Source of the DNA: JACKII01 sp963807085
GTDB taxonomy: Bacteria; Pseudomonadota; Alphaproteobacteria; Bin95
Assembly: GCA_963807085.1 (NCBI GenBank)
Contig: CAWEBB010000043.1
Location: 1-64,000, forward strand
Direction of reading: 5' to 3'
DNA length: 64,000 nucleotides
Shown here: piece by piece, positions 18,658-29,430 of the stretch
Layout of the letters: each line of letters begins with the position of its first letter
Position numbering within the stretch: position 1 is the first letter of the stretch
Position numbers and translations under genes: made by a program
Notes under the pieces: model-generated
Seen by the model: the letters and a program-made list of their open reading frames with translations, nothing else
Told to the model about the DNA's origin: nothing
Databases searched by the model: none

Positions 18658-19878
18658 ATGATGATGACAGGAACGGCCGCCCCTCCGCTGGCTGGCAAGC
18701 TGGTGATCGATTTTACCCGTGTGCTGGCGGGGCCTTGGGCCTCGCTGAATTTGGCCGACCTGGGCGCCGACGTGATCAAGATCGAGCATCCCACGACCGG
18801 CGATGACACCCGCCACTATGCCGCCAGCCCCGACTATGGCGGCGAGGCCGGCTATTTCCTGTTTGCGAACCGCAACAAGCGCTCGCTGGCGCTAGACATC
18901 GCCAAACCCGCGGGCCAGGCGGTCATTCGGCGGCTGGCGGAAAGGGCGGACATTCTGATCGAGAATTTCCGCCCGGATGTGATGGCGCGCCAGGGGCTCG
19001 ATTATGAAGCGCTCAAGACCGTCAACCCCAGCCTGATTTACTGTTCGATCAGCGGCTATGGCCATGCCTCGCCCCTGAAGCTGGTGGCCGGATACGATCC
19101 CGTTGCCCAGGCCGAAAGCGGCATGATGTGGATGACGGGCGAAGCGGACGGCGACCCGCTTCGCACCGGCATCAGTTATGCCGATATTTTCACGGGCATG
19201 TTCGCAACCCAGGCAATTCTGGGCGCCTTGCTCGCCAGGGAACGGGACGGCAAGGGCCAGTTCATCGACCTGGCATTGCTCGATAGCGCCATCGCCGTGA
19301 CGGCCAACTATGCGCAGGTCGCGCTAATGACCGGACAACAGCCCCATGCGGTACGGCAATGGCCATCCGTTCCTGGAGCCATTCGGCTTGGCCGAAACCA
19401 AGGACGGCCAGATCAGCATCGTGATCGGCAACGAGCGCCAGTGGGAACGCTTCTGCAAGGACGTCGTGCACAAGCCGGAATGGCTCACGGACGAGCGCTT
19501 CCGTACCAATGCCGCCCGTATGCAGCATGCCGATGAACTGCGACCGCTGATGCGGCGAAATCCTGACCAGCGACACGCGGGAGAACTGGATCGCCAAGTT
19601 CCGCGCGGCGGGGGTACCGGCCGGCTCGATCCGCGACCTGACGGAGGCCTTGCATGCGCCGGAGGTCAGGGCGCGCGGCATGGTCGCCGAGGTCGATCAC
19701 CCGCGGGCCGGGCGGCTCGAGACTGTGGCGAGCCCGATCCGCTATAGCGAGACGCCGGTGGCCCAACCGGTCGCCGCGCCGACGCTCGGCCAGCATTCGG
19801 CCACCATTCTGCGCGAGGCGGGCTTCTCGGCCGAAGAGATCGCGACGCTGGCAGAGCAGGGCGTGGTGACGGGAGTGA
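18658..19878 (+). pseudogene. Class III CoA-transferase 1 (CaiB/BaiF type), frameshifted
   Basis: Family III CoA-transferase, moving CoA between carboxylic acids through an enzyme-bound Asp thioester. It begins PPLAGKLVIDFTRVLAGPWA and shows LADLGADVIKIEHPTTGDDT, FANRNKRSLALDIAKP, LIYCSISGYG and GKGQFIDLALLDSAIAVTA. It continues in the next frame with FLEPFGLAETKDGQISIVIG and in a third with NWIAKFRAAGVPAGSIRDLT. Breaks near 19345 and 19560, plus one close to the end, each equal one extra base; corrected length is about 405 aa, typical. It heads a tandem of three paralogues. Confidence 0.8.
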
Positions 19879-19881
19879 CGA

Positions 19882-21086
19882 ATGAGCATGGCAAAAGGAC
19901 CGCTGGCCGGCATTCGTGTCGCCGATTTCAGCCGCGTCGTGGCAGGCCCGCTCGCGTCGATGCATCTGGCGGATCTGGGTGCGGACGTGGTGAAGATCGA
20001 GCACCCGATGGGCGGCGACGATACCCGCGGCTATACCCCGCCGGACTATCACGGGCTCTCGCCGGCCTTTTTGTGCTTCAACCGCAACAAACGCTCCATC
20101 GCGCTGGATCTTTCCGTCGAGGAAGGCCGAGCCACGGCGCGCGCGCTGGTCGATGCGGCAGACGTGGTGATCGAGAATTTCTCGACCGGCGTCATGGCCA
20201 AGTTTGGGCTGGATTATGAGAGCGTGAAGCGCCCGGACCTGATCTATTGCTCGACGTCGGCCTATGGCCGCACCGGGCCCTATCTGAAGCGCCTGGGCTA
20301 TGATCCGGTGGTACAGGCGGAAAGCGGCGCTCATGTCGCTGACCGGCCACCCGCACCAGGAACCGATGCGCACGGCGATTCCGATGGTGGATGTTTCCAC
20401 CGGGTCTGACCGGGGGCGCCGGCGTGCTGGCGGCGCTCTATCACCGCAAGCGCACCGGCGAAGGGCCAGTTTCTGGAGGTGCCGCTGTTCGATACGGGCT
20501 TTTACCAGACGGCGATCCATGCGGTCGGCTACATGCTGGATGGCACCGTGCCGGAGCGGCTGGGCAACGCCGACTTTTTCCACGCGCCGGTCGGCCGGTA
20601 CGCCTGTGCCGATGGCGAGATCGCGGTGGCGGTCGAAACGGATGCGGCAGTTTCAGGCGCTCTGCCAATGCCTCGGCATCGAAGCGCGCGACGGCTGGGC
20701 TCGCAATGGGGACCGGATCAACGACAGGGAGGCGCTGGACAGAGAGGTCGGCGCTGCGCTGGCTCCGCTGTCGGTGAAAGAGGCGCAGATCTCGCTCCAG
20801 GCTGCGGGCGTGCCATGCCCATGAAGCACGGGAGGTGCCGGCCGCCTATGGCGACCCCGCCGCCGCGGCCTTGCTCGTCCCGATCCCGCACGCGGATATT
20901 GGCGAGGCGCCGAACATGCCAAGCCCAATGACACTAGCCGGCACGCCGGCTCGCACCCCGGAAGCGGCGCCATTGTTGGGCCGTCATGCCGACGTCGTCC
21001 TGGCGGAGTGGCTCGGCTATTCGGCCGAGCGCATCCAGGCGGTGCGAGCTGCCGGCGCCATGGGCCGAATCGTGGGGGCCGCCTGA
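19882..21086 (+). pseudogene. Class III CoA-transferase 2, five frameshifts
   Basis: Same family as its neighbours: GIRVADFSRVVAGPLASMHL, LADLGADVVKIEHPMGGDDT, FNRNKRSIALDLSVEEG and LIYCSTSAYGRTGPY. Pieces then follow in other frames: PMRTAIPMVDVSTG, GGAGVLAALYHRKRTGEG, FLEVPLFDTGFYQTAIHAVG, RFQALCQCLGIEARDGWARN and PLLGRHADVVLAEWLGYSAE. The frames run 1, 2, 3, 1, 2, 3, so each break equals one extra base; corrected length is 399 aa. The TGA overlaps the ATG of the third gene (TGATG). Either badly decayed or error-rich sequence. Confidence 0.78.
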
Positions 21087-22220
21087 TGGCACAGATCCTC
21101 GACAATATCACCGTCCTTGAGCTTTCCACCGGCGTTGCCGGCCCAAGCGCGGGGCAGATGCTCGGCGACTTCGGCGCAACGGTGATCAAGGTGGAGCCGC
21201 CCGCCGGTGACCCGGTCCGCGCCTGGCCGGGGCCGCGGTCGGAAAGCGGCGATTCGGCGGCATTCCTGGCGTTGAACCGGAACAAGCAGTCGGTAGCGCT
21301 CGACCTGGCCGACGCCACCGGCCGTCGCGCCGTGCAGGAACTGGCGAGGCACGCCGATGTGGTGATCGCAGACGGCGAACTGTCGGCGTTGGGCCTCGAC
21401 GCCGCCAAACTCCGCGCCGCCAATCCCGGCCTGATCTATGCGCAGATCGACCCGACCCTGCCGGATGGCTCGGTCGGTCGGGACGCCCTGCACCAGGCTG
21501 CCAGCGGCTTCGGCTCCATCAGCGGCCTGCCCGAAGGGCCGCCCGCCAAGTCGGGCCTGCCGATGATCGAACTGACCGCCGCGACGTCGCTGGTGCAGGC
21601 GATACTGGCCGCCCTCTATGCCCGCGAGGATAGCGGCGAAGGGCAGGCGGTGACGGTCGGCCTGTTCCGCAATGCCGTCGCCATGAGCTATTTCTATGGT
21701 CTTGCCTATCAGATCACGGGCGAGCCGCCGCAACGCTTTGGCAACGGCAGCCCGGCCGCCGCGCCCATCGGGGTATTCCGGGCGAGCGACGGGCCGCTGC
21801 AAATGACGCTCGGCGGCGAGCGGGTCTGGCGCAAGTTCTGCGAGAACATCGTCGACAAGGCAGAATGGCTGACCGACGAGCGCTATGCCACCAACTCCGC
21901 ACGAGTGCGCAACCGGGAGGCTCTGCGCGCGGAGATCGAGCAGATTTTCGCAACCCAACCGCGCGACACATGGGTAGACGCGATGCGCGCGGGCGGCGTG
22001 CCCGGCGGCCCCATCCGCACGGTGGGCGAGGCGGTCGGAGTCCGGAGAGGTACAGGACCGCGGCCTGGTTGGCACCGCGCCGCACCCAAGCGGCCGCGCC
22101 ATGCCGGTGGTGTCGAACCCCATCCGCTTCGCGAAGACGCCGGTGCGCGAGCCGCGAGGCGCGCCGATGCTGGGCGAGCACACGGCGGCCGTTGCCGAGT
22201 GGTTCGGCCTCTCGATCTAA
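21086..22220 (+). pseudogene. Class III CoA-transferase 3, one frameshift
   Basis: Third paralogue, the most divergent: NITVLELSTGVAGPSAGQML, GDFGATVIKVEPPAGDPV, LNRNKQSVALDLADATG and GEGQAVTVGLFRNAVAMSYF. One extra base near 22040 moves the last 60 residues to another frame, where DRGLVGTAPHPSGRAMPVVS and GAPMLGEHTAAVAEWFGLSI end at TAA 22218-22220. Corrected length is 377 aa. It overlaps the second gene's stop by one base. The three may be components for one acid, or leftovers of duplication. Confidence 0.8.
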
Positions 22221-22336
22221 AGCAGATCCCGATCCGAATGGATGGGGTCAATCTGCTCTGATTTAGGAATTAGAGCACCTTGGCGAGGTCCCAATCGATA
22301 GCGGGAGTGATTTAATTTGATCGGGCGATGCTCTAG
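22220..22336 (-). repeat. Dispersed intergenic repeat, copy 2 (inverted relative to copy 1)
   Basis: The reverse complement starts CTAGAGCATCGCCCGATC, runs through AATTAAATC and GCTCTAATTCC, and ends GAGCAGATTGACC...GGATCGGGATCTGCT. It matches the order of blocks in copy 1 at 8567-8685. It begins at the stop codon of CoA-transferase 3, as copy 1 follows the dap operon, so both copies sit at the ends of transcription units. Confidence 0.6.
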
Positions 22337-22499
22337 GAGCGATGAAAAGGCTGCGCCGGCCGGGCGATGTTGAAGCGATAGAACCAGGCCAAGCTGCGCC
22401 CTTGGACCGCATAGAGTACGCCAGCCGATTTGCTTTAAAGCAGATTGGAACAGACAGCGGCAAGCTCGCGCCGGCGCATTGATCAGGGAACGTAGACCG

Positions 22500-22625
22500 A
22501 TGGAAGACTTCGAGAACTCCGTACGCCGCCATCGCGCGAATTGGGAAAGTTTTTCGCGCCTGATGTTCTGGTTCAGCCTCCATACCGCGGTCGTGCTGAT
22601 CCTGCTGGCGATTTTCTTGCTCTAA
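22500..22625 (+). CDS. aa3-type cytochrome c oxidase subunit IV, small peptide
   Basis: A 41-aa peptide: a polar N-terminus (MEDFENSVRRHRANWESFSR) and then one membrane helix (LMFWFSLHTAVVLILLAIFL). This is the layout of the bacterial aa3 cytochrome oxidase subunit IV family, a single-helix accessory of the proton-pumping terminal oxidase in alphaproteobacteria. AGGGAA lies about 10 nt before ATG 22500. No other oxidase gene is near, so it is an orphan. The 160 bases before it hold only the repeat and no other coding signal. Confidence 0.7.
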   Translation: MEDFENSVRRHRANWESFSRLMFWFSLHTAVVLILLAIFLL

Positions 22626-22771
22626 CGCTCGAATAATACTCAATAGCTTGCAAACACCGAACGCTCGGGCAGGCGTTGGATAGCCTGGGGAATGCATCCC
22701 GAGTATGGCCTGCGAACAATAAAAGGCGAACGCCTCAGCATCCGCCTTCCACAACGCTCGAGATTATTGGG

Positions 22772-22806
22772 AAGCCTGACCCAATCAACCGCATCGGGTC
22801 AGGCTT
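22772..22806 (-). terminator. Terminator-like hairpin after rpsB
   Basis: An 11-bp perfect stem, AAGCCTGACCC (22772-22782) with GGGTCAGGCTT (22796-22806) and a 13-nt loop, lies 4 nt after the rpsB stop on the minus strand. It is followed by CCCAATAATC and not by a U-run, so it is terminator-like and not textbook. Confidence 0.65.
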
Positions 22807-22810
22807 ACTT

Positions 22811-23704
22811 TTAGGAAGCCGGCGTTTCCGTGGTTTCCGGGGCTTTCTCCTCACCTTCCGCCTTGGCGACCGCTTCGGTCGTGGCATCGGTTTCGGCGGC
22901 CAACGCATCCGCTGCGGCAACGTCACCGCTGGTGTCCGGTTCAGCCTCGTCGCCCGAAAGCGCTTCCTCGGCCGGCGCCTCTTCCTGCTCGCCCATATCA
23001 ACGCCGGAGGCGACCATCTCCGCTTCCAGGCCATCCAAAACCGCGCCCGACACCAGTTCGCAGTACAGGTTGACCGCCCGGATAGCGTCATCGTTGCCGG
23101 GGATCGGATAGTGCACGCCTTCCGGATCGGAGTTGCTGTCCAGCACCGCCACCACCGGAATATTGAGGACGCGGGCCTCATCGATCGCCAGGTGCTCTTT
23201 GTTGGTGTCGATGATGAAGATCAGGTCGGGCAGGCCGGCCATTTCCTTGATGCCGCCGAGCGTGCGCTCCAGCTTGTCGCGCTCGCGGGTCAGGTTCAGC
23301 AACTCTTTCTTGGTCAGGCCCAGATTGTCCTGCGCCAACTGCTCTTCCAGATCGCGCAGGCGACGGATGGACTGGGAAACCGTGCGCCAGTTGGTGAGCA
23401 TGCCGCCCAACCAGCGGTGGTTCACATAGTACATGCCGCAGCGCTTGGCGTGCTCAGCGACGATGTCCTGCGCCTGGCGCTTTGTGCCGACGAACAGCAC
23501 TCGTCCGCCGCCGGAGACCACATCCCGCACGGATTGCAGCGCGCGGTAGAGCATCGGCACGGATTGCTGCAGGTCGATGATATGCACACCATTACGGATG
23601 CCAAAGATGTACGGCTTCATCTTCGGGTTCCATCGGCGGGTGTGATGGCCGAAATGGACGCCAGCCTCGAGCAACTGACGCATGGTAAATGTGGGCATCG
23701 CCAT
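22811..23704 (-). CDS. rpsB: 30S ribosomal protein S2
   Basis: Essential small-subunit protein. Family segments are MRQLLEAGVHFGHHTRRWNP, MKPYIFGIRNGVHIIDLQQS, NHRWLGGMLTNWRTVSQSIR and IPVVAVLDSNSDPEGVHYPI. At 297 aa it is longer than E. coli S2 (241 aa) because of an acidic Ala/Glu-rich tail of about 50 residues; such tails are common in alphaproteobacteria. The start is ATG 23704, with AGGAG 9 nt upstream; an earlier in-frame ATG gives a non-conserved extension. It lies downstream of dnaE on the same strand. tsf, its usual follower, is absent; a hairpin follows instead. Confidence 0.97.
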   Translation of the reverse strand: MAMPTFTMRQLLEAGVHFGHHTRRWNPKMKPYIFGIRNGVHIIDLQQSVPMLYRALQSVRDVVSGGGRVLFVGTKRQAQDIVAEHAKRCGMYYVNHRWLGGMLTNWRTVSQSIRRLRDLEEQLAQDNLGLTKKELLNLTRERDKLERTLGGIKEMAGLPDLIFIIDTNKEHLAIDEARVLNIPVVAVLDSNSDPEGVHYPIPGNDDAIRAVNLYCELVSGAVLDGLEAEMVASGVDMGEQEEAPAEEALSGDEAEPDTSGDVAAADALAAETDATTEAVAKAEGEEKAPETTETPAS

Positions 23705-23929
23705 TGGGCCCGAACTCCTGTTTTCCGGTTGTTCCGCCGCGGGCCGAGAGTCGTTGAGCGAGGCCAGAGCCAAGCTCTCCAACACCGGACGGCAGACGCG
23801 CTTGAGGCACGGCCACCAAGGCCCGCGTGAGAGATGAAGCGTTGTGTAGAGAGAAAAGGCGGAGAAGGCAAGTCAAGAACCAGAATTCGGGGTCGTTCCG
23901 GATGCGCCCGATGCGCCTCCCTAACCTCC

Positions 23930-26900
23930 TCAAATCTTCGCCACCTGCTGCACCTCCACCACGCCGCGGACGCTTTTGAGCATGGAGGCGATCTTGGGCG
24001 TGACGGTGTATTTGCCGGGCAGGTCCACCTCGACCTCGCGCGTCGCGTCGATGTTCAGCACAATGGAGATTTGCCCCCGCCCGCCGGCCTCGCCCGCAAT
24101 CAACTGCTGGATCGACTCCAGCGGTGCCGGGTCGGCCACGAACACTTTCAGGCTTTCCACCCGGTTCTTCGCGACCTCCTGCAAGTTGCTGACCGCGTTC
24201 GCCGTCACCTTCACAGTCTCGCCGTCGAGGCGGGCGTCCACGGTCATCATGACGGGCGCGCCGCTGTCCAGCACCTCGCGCGAGACGGCCAGGGTTTCAG
24301 AGAACAGCGTCACCTCGACCATGCCGGTCGCATCGCTCAACTGTACGAACGCATAGCGGTTGCCCTTGCCGTTCGTGCGCTCCTGCTTGCCCAACACCAC
24401 GCCCGCGATCTTCATGTGGCCGCCGCCGCGTAGGGCCTGGTCCGCCAGCGCTGCAATGCGGGTGACGCGCAAGCGTTTCAGCAGGTCGCCATAGTCGTCC
24501 AGCGGATGCGCCGAAAGGTAAAAGCCGATGGCGTCGCGCTCTTTCTCCAGGGTCTCCAGCAGCGACCAGGGCGGTACGTCCGGCAATTGCGGCGCGTTCT
24601 CGGTCTCCAGAACGTCGCCGAACAGGTTCACCTGGTTGGAGGCCTTTTCCTCCTGTAGCAACTGCCCATGGCGCAGCGCCAGTTCGATGCCGGCAAAGGC
24701 GCGGGCGCGGTCAGCGTGCAGCGAAGTCGGTCGCGCCGGAAGAAACCAGTTGCTCCATCGCCCGCTTGTTCAGGGCGCGCGGGTCCATGCGGCTCGTAAA
24801 GGCGAACATGTCGGCGAAGGCGCCGCCGCGGTTACGTTCGGCCACGATGGCCTCGCAGGTGGGGCGGCCCAGGTTCTTGATCGCGCCCAGGGCATAGCGA
24901 ATGCCGAGCGGTTGCTGGCCTTCGGCCGCCGGTACTTTCTCGACCGCGAAGGCCAGCTTCGAGAAGTTTACGTCCGGTGGCAGCAGTTCGATTTCCAGCC
25001 GGTCCAGGTCGCGCTTGAACTGGGCCAGCTTGTCGGTGTTGCCCATGTCCAGCGTCATCAATGCCGCCATGAACTCCACGGGGTAGTTGGCCTTTAGGTA
25101 GGCCGTCTGGTAGGCGACCAAAGCATAGGCGGCGGCGTGGGATTTGTTGAAGCCATAGCCCGCGAACTTGTCGACCAGGGCGAAAATGTCGGAGGCCTGT
25201 TTCTTGTCCACCCCGCGCTCCACCGCGCCCGAGACGAAGATCTCACGCTGCTGCGCCATCTCCTCCTTGATCTTCTTGCCCATGGCCCGCCGCAGCAGAT
25301 CCGCGCTCACCCAGCGTGTAGCCCGCCAGGATCTGGGCGATCTGCATCACCTGTTCCTGGTAGATGATGATGCCGTAGGTCTCCTCCAGCACCGGCTGCA
25401 GCAAGGGGTGCAGATAGTCGGGCTTCTCCTTGCCGTGCTTGCGGGCGATATAGGAGGGGATGTTCTCCATCGGCCCCGGCCGGTAGAGCGAGACGACGGC
25501 GATGATGTCCTCGAACTCGGTCGGTTTCAGGCGCCTCAGCATGTCGCGCATGCCGCTGCCTTCCAACTGGAAAACACCCGCCGTCTCGCCGGAGCCGAGC
25601 AGGTCGAAGGTGGCCTCGTCGTCCAGCGGCAGCTTGAGCAAGTCGATCTCTATGCCGCGCTCGGCGATGAAGCGAACCGCGGTCTGCAACACCGTCAGGG
25701 TTTTGAGGCCCAGAAAGTCGAACTTTACTAGGCCGGCGGTCTCCACCCATTTCATGTTGAACTGGGTCACCGGCATCTCGGAGCGTGGGTCGCGGTAGAG
25801 CGGCACCAGCTCTTCCAGCGGCCGGTCGCCTATCACCACGCCCGCCGCGTGGGTGGAGGCGTGGCGGTAGAGCCCCTCCAACTGCAGGGCGATGTCAATC
25901 AGGCGGCCGACTTCTTCGTCGGACCGGCGCATTTCCTGCAGCGCCGGCTCGCCGTCGATGGCCTGTTGCAAGGTGACCGGGTTGGCCGGGTTGTTCGGCA
26001 CCAGCTTGCAGATCTTGTCCACCTGGCCATAGGGCATACCCAGCACCCGCCCCACGTCGCGCAGCGCGGCGCGTGCCTGCAGCTTGCCGAAGGTGATGAT
26101 CTGGGCAACCCGGTCTTCGCCGTATTTGCGGCGGACATGGTCGATGACCTCGTCGCGCCGGTCCTGGCAGAAATCGACGTCGAAGTCCGGCATGGAGACG
26201 CGTTCGGGGTTCAGGAAGCGCTCGAACAGCAGGCCCCATTGCAGCGGGTCAAGGTCGGTGATCTGCAGCGAATAGGCCACCAGCGAGCCAGCGCCGGAGC
26301 CGCGGCCCGGACCGACGGGAATGCCCTGCTCCTTGGCCCATTTGATGAATTCCGAGACGATCAGAAAGTAGCCGGGGAAGCCCATCTGGGTGATGATGGT
26401 CAGTTCGTGCGCCAGCCGCTCGCGATAGGGTGCGGCGATCTCCGCCTTCTGGTCTTCCGTCGCGTCCTTTGGATAGACGTGGGTCTCCAGCCGTTGCTCC
26501 AGGCCCGCTTCGGCCTGTGCCCGCAGTTCCGCCGGCTCGTCGCGGCCTTCCTCGCTGCCAAAGGCGGGAAGGATGGGGTCGTGTGGCAGGGGCATGGCGG
26601 CGCAGCGCCGGGCAATGACCAGCGTGTTGTCGACGGCCTCCGGCAGATCCTCGAACAGCGCGCGCATCTCGGCTGCGCTCTTGAAATAGTGCTCGGGCGT
26701 GACGCGGGGACGCTCATCCTCGTCCTGGCGCTTGCCGGCGGCGATGCATAGCAGCACATCATGGGCCTCGTGCAGCTCTTTCTCGGCAAAATACACGTCG
26801 TTGGTCGCGACCAGCGGCAGGTCGCGCCCGTAGGCCCAATGCAGGAAATGCGGCTCGGTCGTCTGTTCCTCGGCAGTGCCGTGGCGTTGCAGCTCGACAT

Positions 26901-27396
26901 AGAGCCGGCCCGGGAAAAACCCCTCCAGTTGCGCGAGCAAGGACAACGCCGCTTTGTCTTGCCCTGCCAGTATCAGCCGGCCGAGCGGCCCGTTGGCCCC
27001 GCCGGTCAGCGCGATCAGGCCGGCGGTGCGGCCCTCCAACTGCGCCCAGTCGAGCCACGGCTTGCCTTCGTCGCCGCTTTGCAGAAACGCTTTGCTGACC
27101 AGGTGCAGCAGGTTTTGGTAGCCGGCCTGCGTTTGGGCATAGACCGGCAGGCAAGCGATTTCCTCGGCCGGCCGGTCAAACATCGGCAGCAGGGTGCCGA
27201 TGACCGGCTGCACGCCCGCATCGGCGGCGGCCAGGGCAAACTCCAGCGCGCCGAACAGGTTGGCGGTGTCGGTGATCCCGGCGGCCGGCATGTCGTGGGC
27301 GGTGGCGAGTTTGGCCAGCGCCTTCACATGGATCGCCCCTTCGGAAAGGGAATAGGCGGAGTGGGTGCGGAGATGGACGAAGTCTGCATAGCTCAT
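23930..27396 (-). pseudogene. dnaE: DNA polymerase III alpha subunit, two apparent frameshifts
   Basis: Catalytic subunit of the replicative polymerase. The PHP domain is at the N-terminus (FVHLRTHSAYSLSEGAIHVK). The catalytic palm follows (GPGRGSGAGSLVAYSLQITD, MPDFDVDFCQDRRDEV), then the fingers and helix-hairpin-helix region (VDKFAGYGFNKSHAAAYALV), and the OB fold (MKIAGVVLGKQERTNGKGNR). Breaks near 25305 and 24715 each equal one extra base; without them the protein is 1154 aa, as expected. The gene is essential and otherwise perfectly conserved, so sequence error is much likelier than loss. No second dnaE is in the window. Confidence 0.93.
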
Positions 27397-27617
27397 GACG
27401 CAATGATAACGCAGACAGGCCTAGCGTTGGGAGAACGTTCCCCTGCAGGCCTTGATTCTTGTGCAAAAGTGCGGGAAAACCGGAATATCTGGGCGAAGCA
27501 CGATACCGTCCAAATAAATGCCTGCCGATTATTTAGCCTTCGGGCGCAAGATAATCTCGACCGATTCGGCCGGGCGGTGCTATCAGTTTAGAAATTCGCG
27601 CAGATTCAGCCGATTCT

Positions 27618-27635
27618 GTCAGATTGGCGTCTGAC
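27618..27635 (-). terminator. Short hairpin after the TorF porin gene
   Basis: GTCAGA (27618-27623) and TCTGAC (27630-27635) form a 6-bp stem directly next to the stop codon on the minus strand, with no clear U-run. Weak terminator candidate. The rest of 27397-27617, upstream of dnaE, shows no gene. Confidence 0.35.
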
Positions 27636-28421
27636 CTAAAACGCTGCTCCGACCGTGAACACGACGGCAGCGTCGCCGACCGAACCAGACAGGTTGTTGT
27701 CGACATACTGAAGCTTGAACGTCAAGATCTTGTAAGATGTACCTATACCGACGGTCCAATCGGCATAGTCGCCAGCGCCGAATGCTGCTTTATCATCGAT
27801 AAAATTATAGCCGAACGTAGCGTCCAGGGTCAGAGGTACCGGCAACCCCAGATCGGGCGTCAGTTCCACTGCAGCGTGCGGATAGTGGTAATTGCCGCTC
27901 GAAGCAAAATAATCAGGGGAGTAGTTGTAGCCCACGCCAACGGTCAGCATCTCAACCGGGCTATAGCTAAGATCGGCTTTTAGTTCAAGATAATCGTAGT
28001 TTAGGCTCGACGATGCGCCAGGATAGGTATAGTAAATTAAGCCAAAATCGACGCCTATGCCATCAAAATTGGCAGTAACCCCGCCGTAGTAGTCCAGTTC
28101 TATACTTGCCTCGTCGCCATCGTTGAAGTTGACGCTCGATGCCCAGGCGCCGAGATAGATGCCGAAATCGTTGCCGACGTCCACGCTGTAGTCCAGGCCA
28201 CCCTGCAGCGCCGGATCGTCATCAGACTGCGTAATGCCACGGAAGCGGTAGTCGGTCGTGAAGGCTACATTCGCGGAGAACTCGCCCGGAATTCCGAGGA
28301 TGTCTCCCTCTTCCGCGGCTTGGGCCGCTGGCCCGCTGCCGGCCGAAAGCGCGGCGGCAAAAGCAAGAGCAGATATGCCCAACTTATGAGCTTTCAGTGC
28401 TATTTTCATAGTCAATCGCAT
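27636..28421 (-). CDS. TorF-family putative outer-membrane porin
   Basis: 261 aa. The signal peptide (KAHKLGISALAFAAALSAGS) ends near AQA|AEEGD. Alternating beta strands rich in Tyr, Gly and Asp follow (FTTDYRFRGITQSDDDPALQ, LDYYGGVTANFDGIGVDFGL), and the chain ends in a terminal Phe (VGAAF), an outer-membrane barrel signal. TTDYRFRGITQ near the start is typical of this family. Translation could begin at 28421 or at ATG 28409. The region upstream (28430-28560) is clearly AT-richer than the rest of the window and probably holds the promoter. The transported solute is unknown. Confidence 0.82.
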   Translation of the reverse strand: MRLTMKIALKAHKLGISALAFAAALSAGSGPAAQAAEEGDILGIPGEFSANVAFTTDYRFRGITQSDDDPALQGGLDYSVDVGNDFGIYLGAWASSVNFNDGDEASIELDYYGGVTANFDGIGVDFGLIYYTYPGASSSLNYDYLELKADLSYSPVEMLTVGVGYNYSPDYFASSGNYHYPHAAVELTPDLGLPVPLTLDATFGYNFIDDKAAFGAGDYADWTVGIGTSYKILTFKLQYVDNNLSGSVGDAAVVFTVGAAF

Positions 28422-28598
28422 CTTTCTGAAGCTAAATCTTGAGTAGATTTGGAAGATGTATTAAAATTATCAAAACGTTACACTATTGAAAATAAAAACA
28501 CGGCGGCATTGCAAAGAAAACGGCAAATTGATCATTTTATAAGCGCGCAGATGTTTTTAAGGGCACGCTGTGCCGATTCAGCGAGCACAACCTCATGG

Positions 28599-28619
28599 CG
28601 CCGGCAATCGGGGCCGGCG
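28599..28619. terminator. GC-rich hairpin downstream of cobM
   Basis: CGCCGGC (28599-28605) pairs with GCCGGCG (28613-28619) around a 7-nt loop. It lies about 45 nt after the cobM stop. On the minus strand no U-run follows, so it may slow or stop transcription only weakly. Confidence 0.35.
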
Positions 28620-28662
28620 TTTCAAGGTTCGGGAATGGGGGAGAATGCCGGTCCGTCGGATA

Positions 28663-29430
28663 TCAAGCCGACTGGCGTTTCGTGCGCAAAATGTGGACGT
28701 GCGCCGGATCGTAAAGTGCGCTGTCGGTAAAGTCCTCCGCCCCCAGTGCCGGCCCGACCAAGATCAGCGCCGTGCGCGTGATCTTCGCTGCCCGCACCAG
28801 GTCGCGAATCGTGCCCAGCGTGCCGCGGATGATTTGCTCGTCGGGCCAGGTGACGCGATAGGCACAAACCGCCAGGCAATCCTCGCCATAATGCGGGATC
28901 AGCGCCCGCTGGACCGCAGGCAGATTGCGGACCGAAAGGTGGATCGCCAGCGTTGCGCCGGATTGGGCCAACGTCTCCAGTTCCTCACCGGGCGGCATGG
29001 CCGATGCCTTCATGGCTGTTCGGGTCAGGATGACGGTCTGCGCCACCGCCGGCACCGTCAATTCCTGGCCCAAAGCCGCAGCCGCCGCGGCGAATGCGGG
29101 CACGCCGGGCGTAATATCGTAGGGAATGCCCAGCGCCTTCAGCCGCCTTATCTGCTCCGCCACCGCGCCATAGAGGCTCGGGTCGCCGGAATGGACGCGG
29201 GCGATATCATCACCGGCGGCATGCGCGGCCTCGATCTCGGCCAAGATCTGGTCCAGGTGCAGGGGCGCGGTGTCGATCACCCGCGCACCGGCAGGCGCGG
29301 CGGCCACCACGTCGGCCGGCACCAGCGAGCCCGCATAGAGGCAGACCGGGCAGCGCTCGATTAGGCGCAGGCCGCGCACGGTAATCAGGTCCGGCGCGCC
29401 GGGGCCGGCGCCGATGAAATGAACGGTCAC
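28663..29430 (-). CDS. cobM: Precorrin-4 C11-methyltransferase
   Basis: S-adenosylmethionine-dependent methylation of C11 in corrin synthesis (CobM/CbiF). At 255 aa, it shows the glycine-rich start VHFIGAGPGAPDLITVRG, the segment VHSGDPSLYGAVAEQIRRL and PGVPAFAAAAAALGQELTVP. It is the last gene of the cobalamin run; its ATG overlaps the cbiG-cobJ stop by 4 nt. A GC hairpin follows at 28599-28619. The pathway is cytoplasmic. Confidence 0.94.
   Translation of the reverse strand: MTVHFIGAGPGAPDLITVRGLRLIERCPVCLYAGSLVPADVVAAAPAGARVIDTAPLHLDQILAEIEAAHAAGDDIARVHSGDPSLYGAVAEQIRRLKALGIPYDITPGVPAFAAAAAALGQELTVPAVAQTVILTRTAMKASAMPPGEELETLAQSGATLAIHLSVRNLPAVQRALIPHYGEDCLAVCAYRVTWPDEQIIRGTLGTIRDLVRAAKITRTALILVGPALGAEDFTDSALYDPAHVHILRTKRQSA

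Noticed and set aside
23845..23876. Promoter for rpsB
   Set aside because: TTGACT is present on the minus strand but the only -10-like bases are 20 nt away or match poorly.
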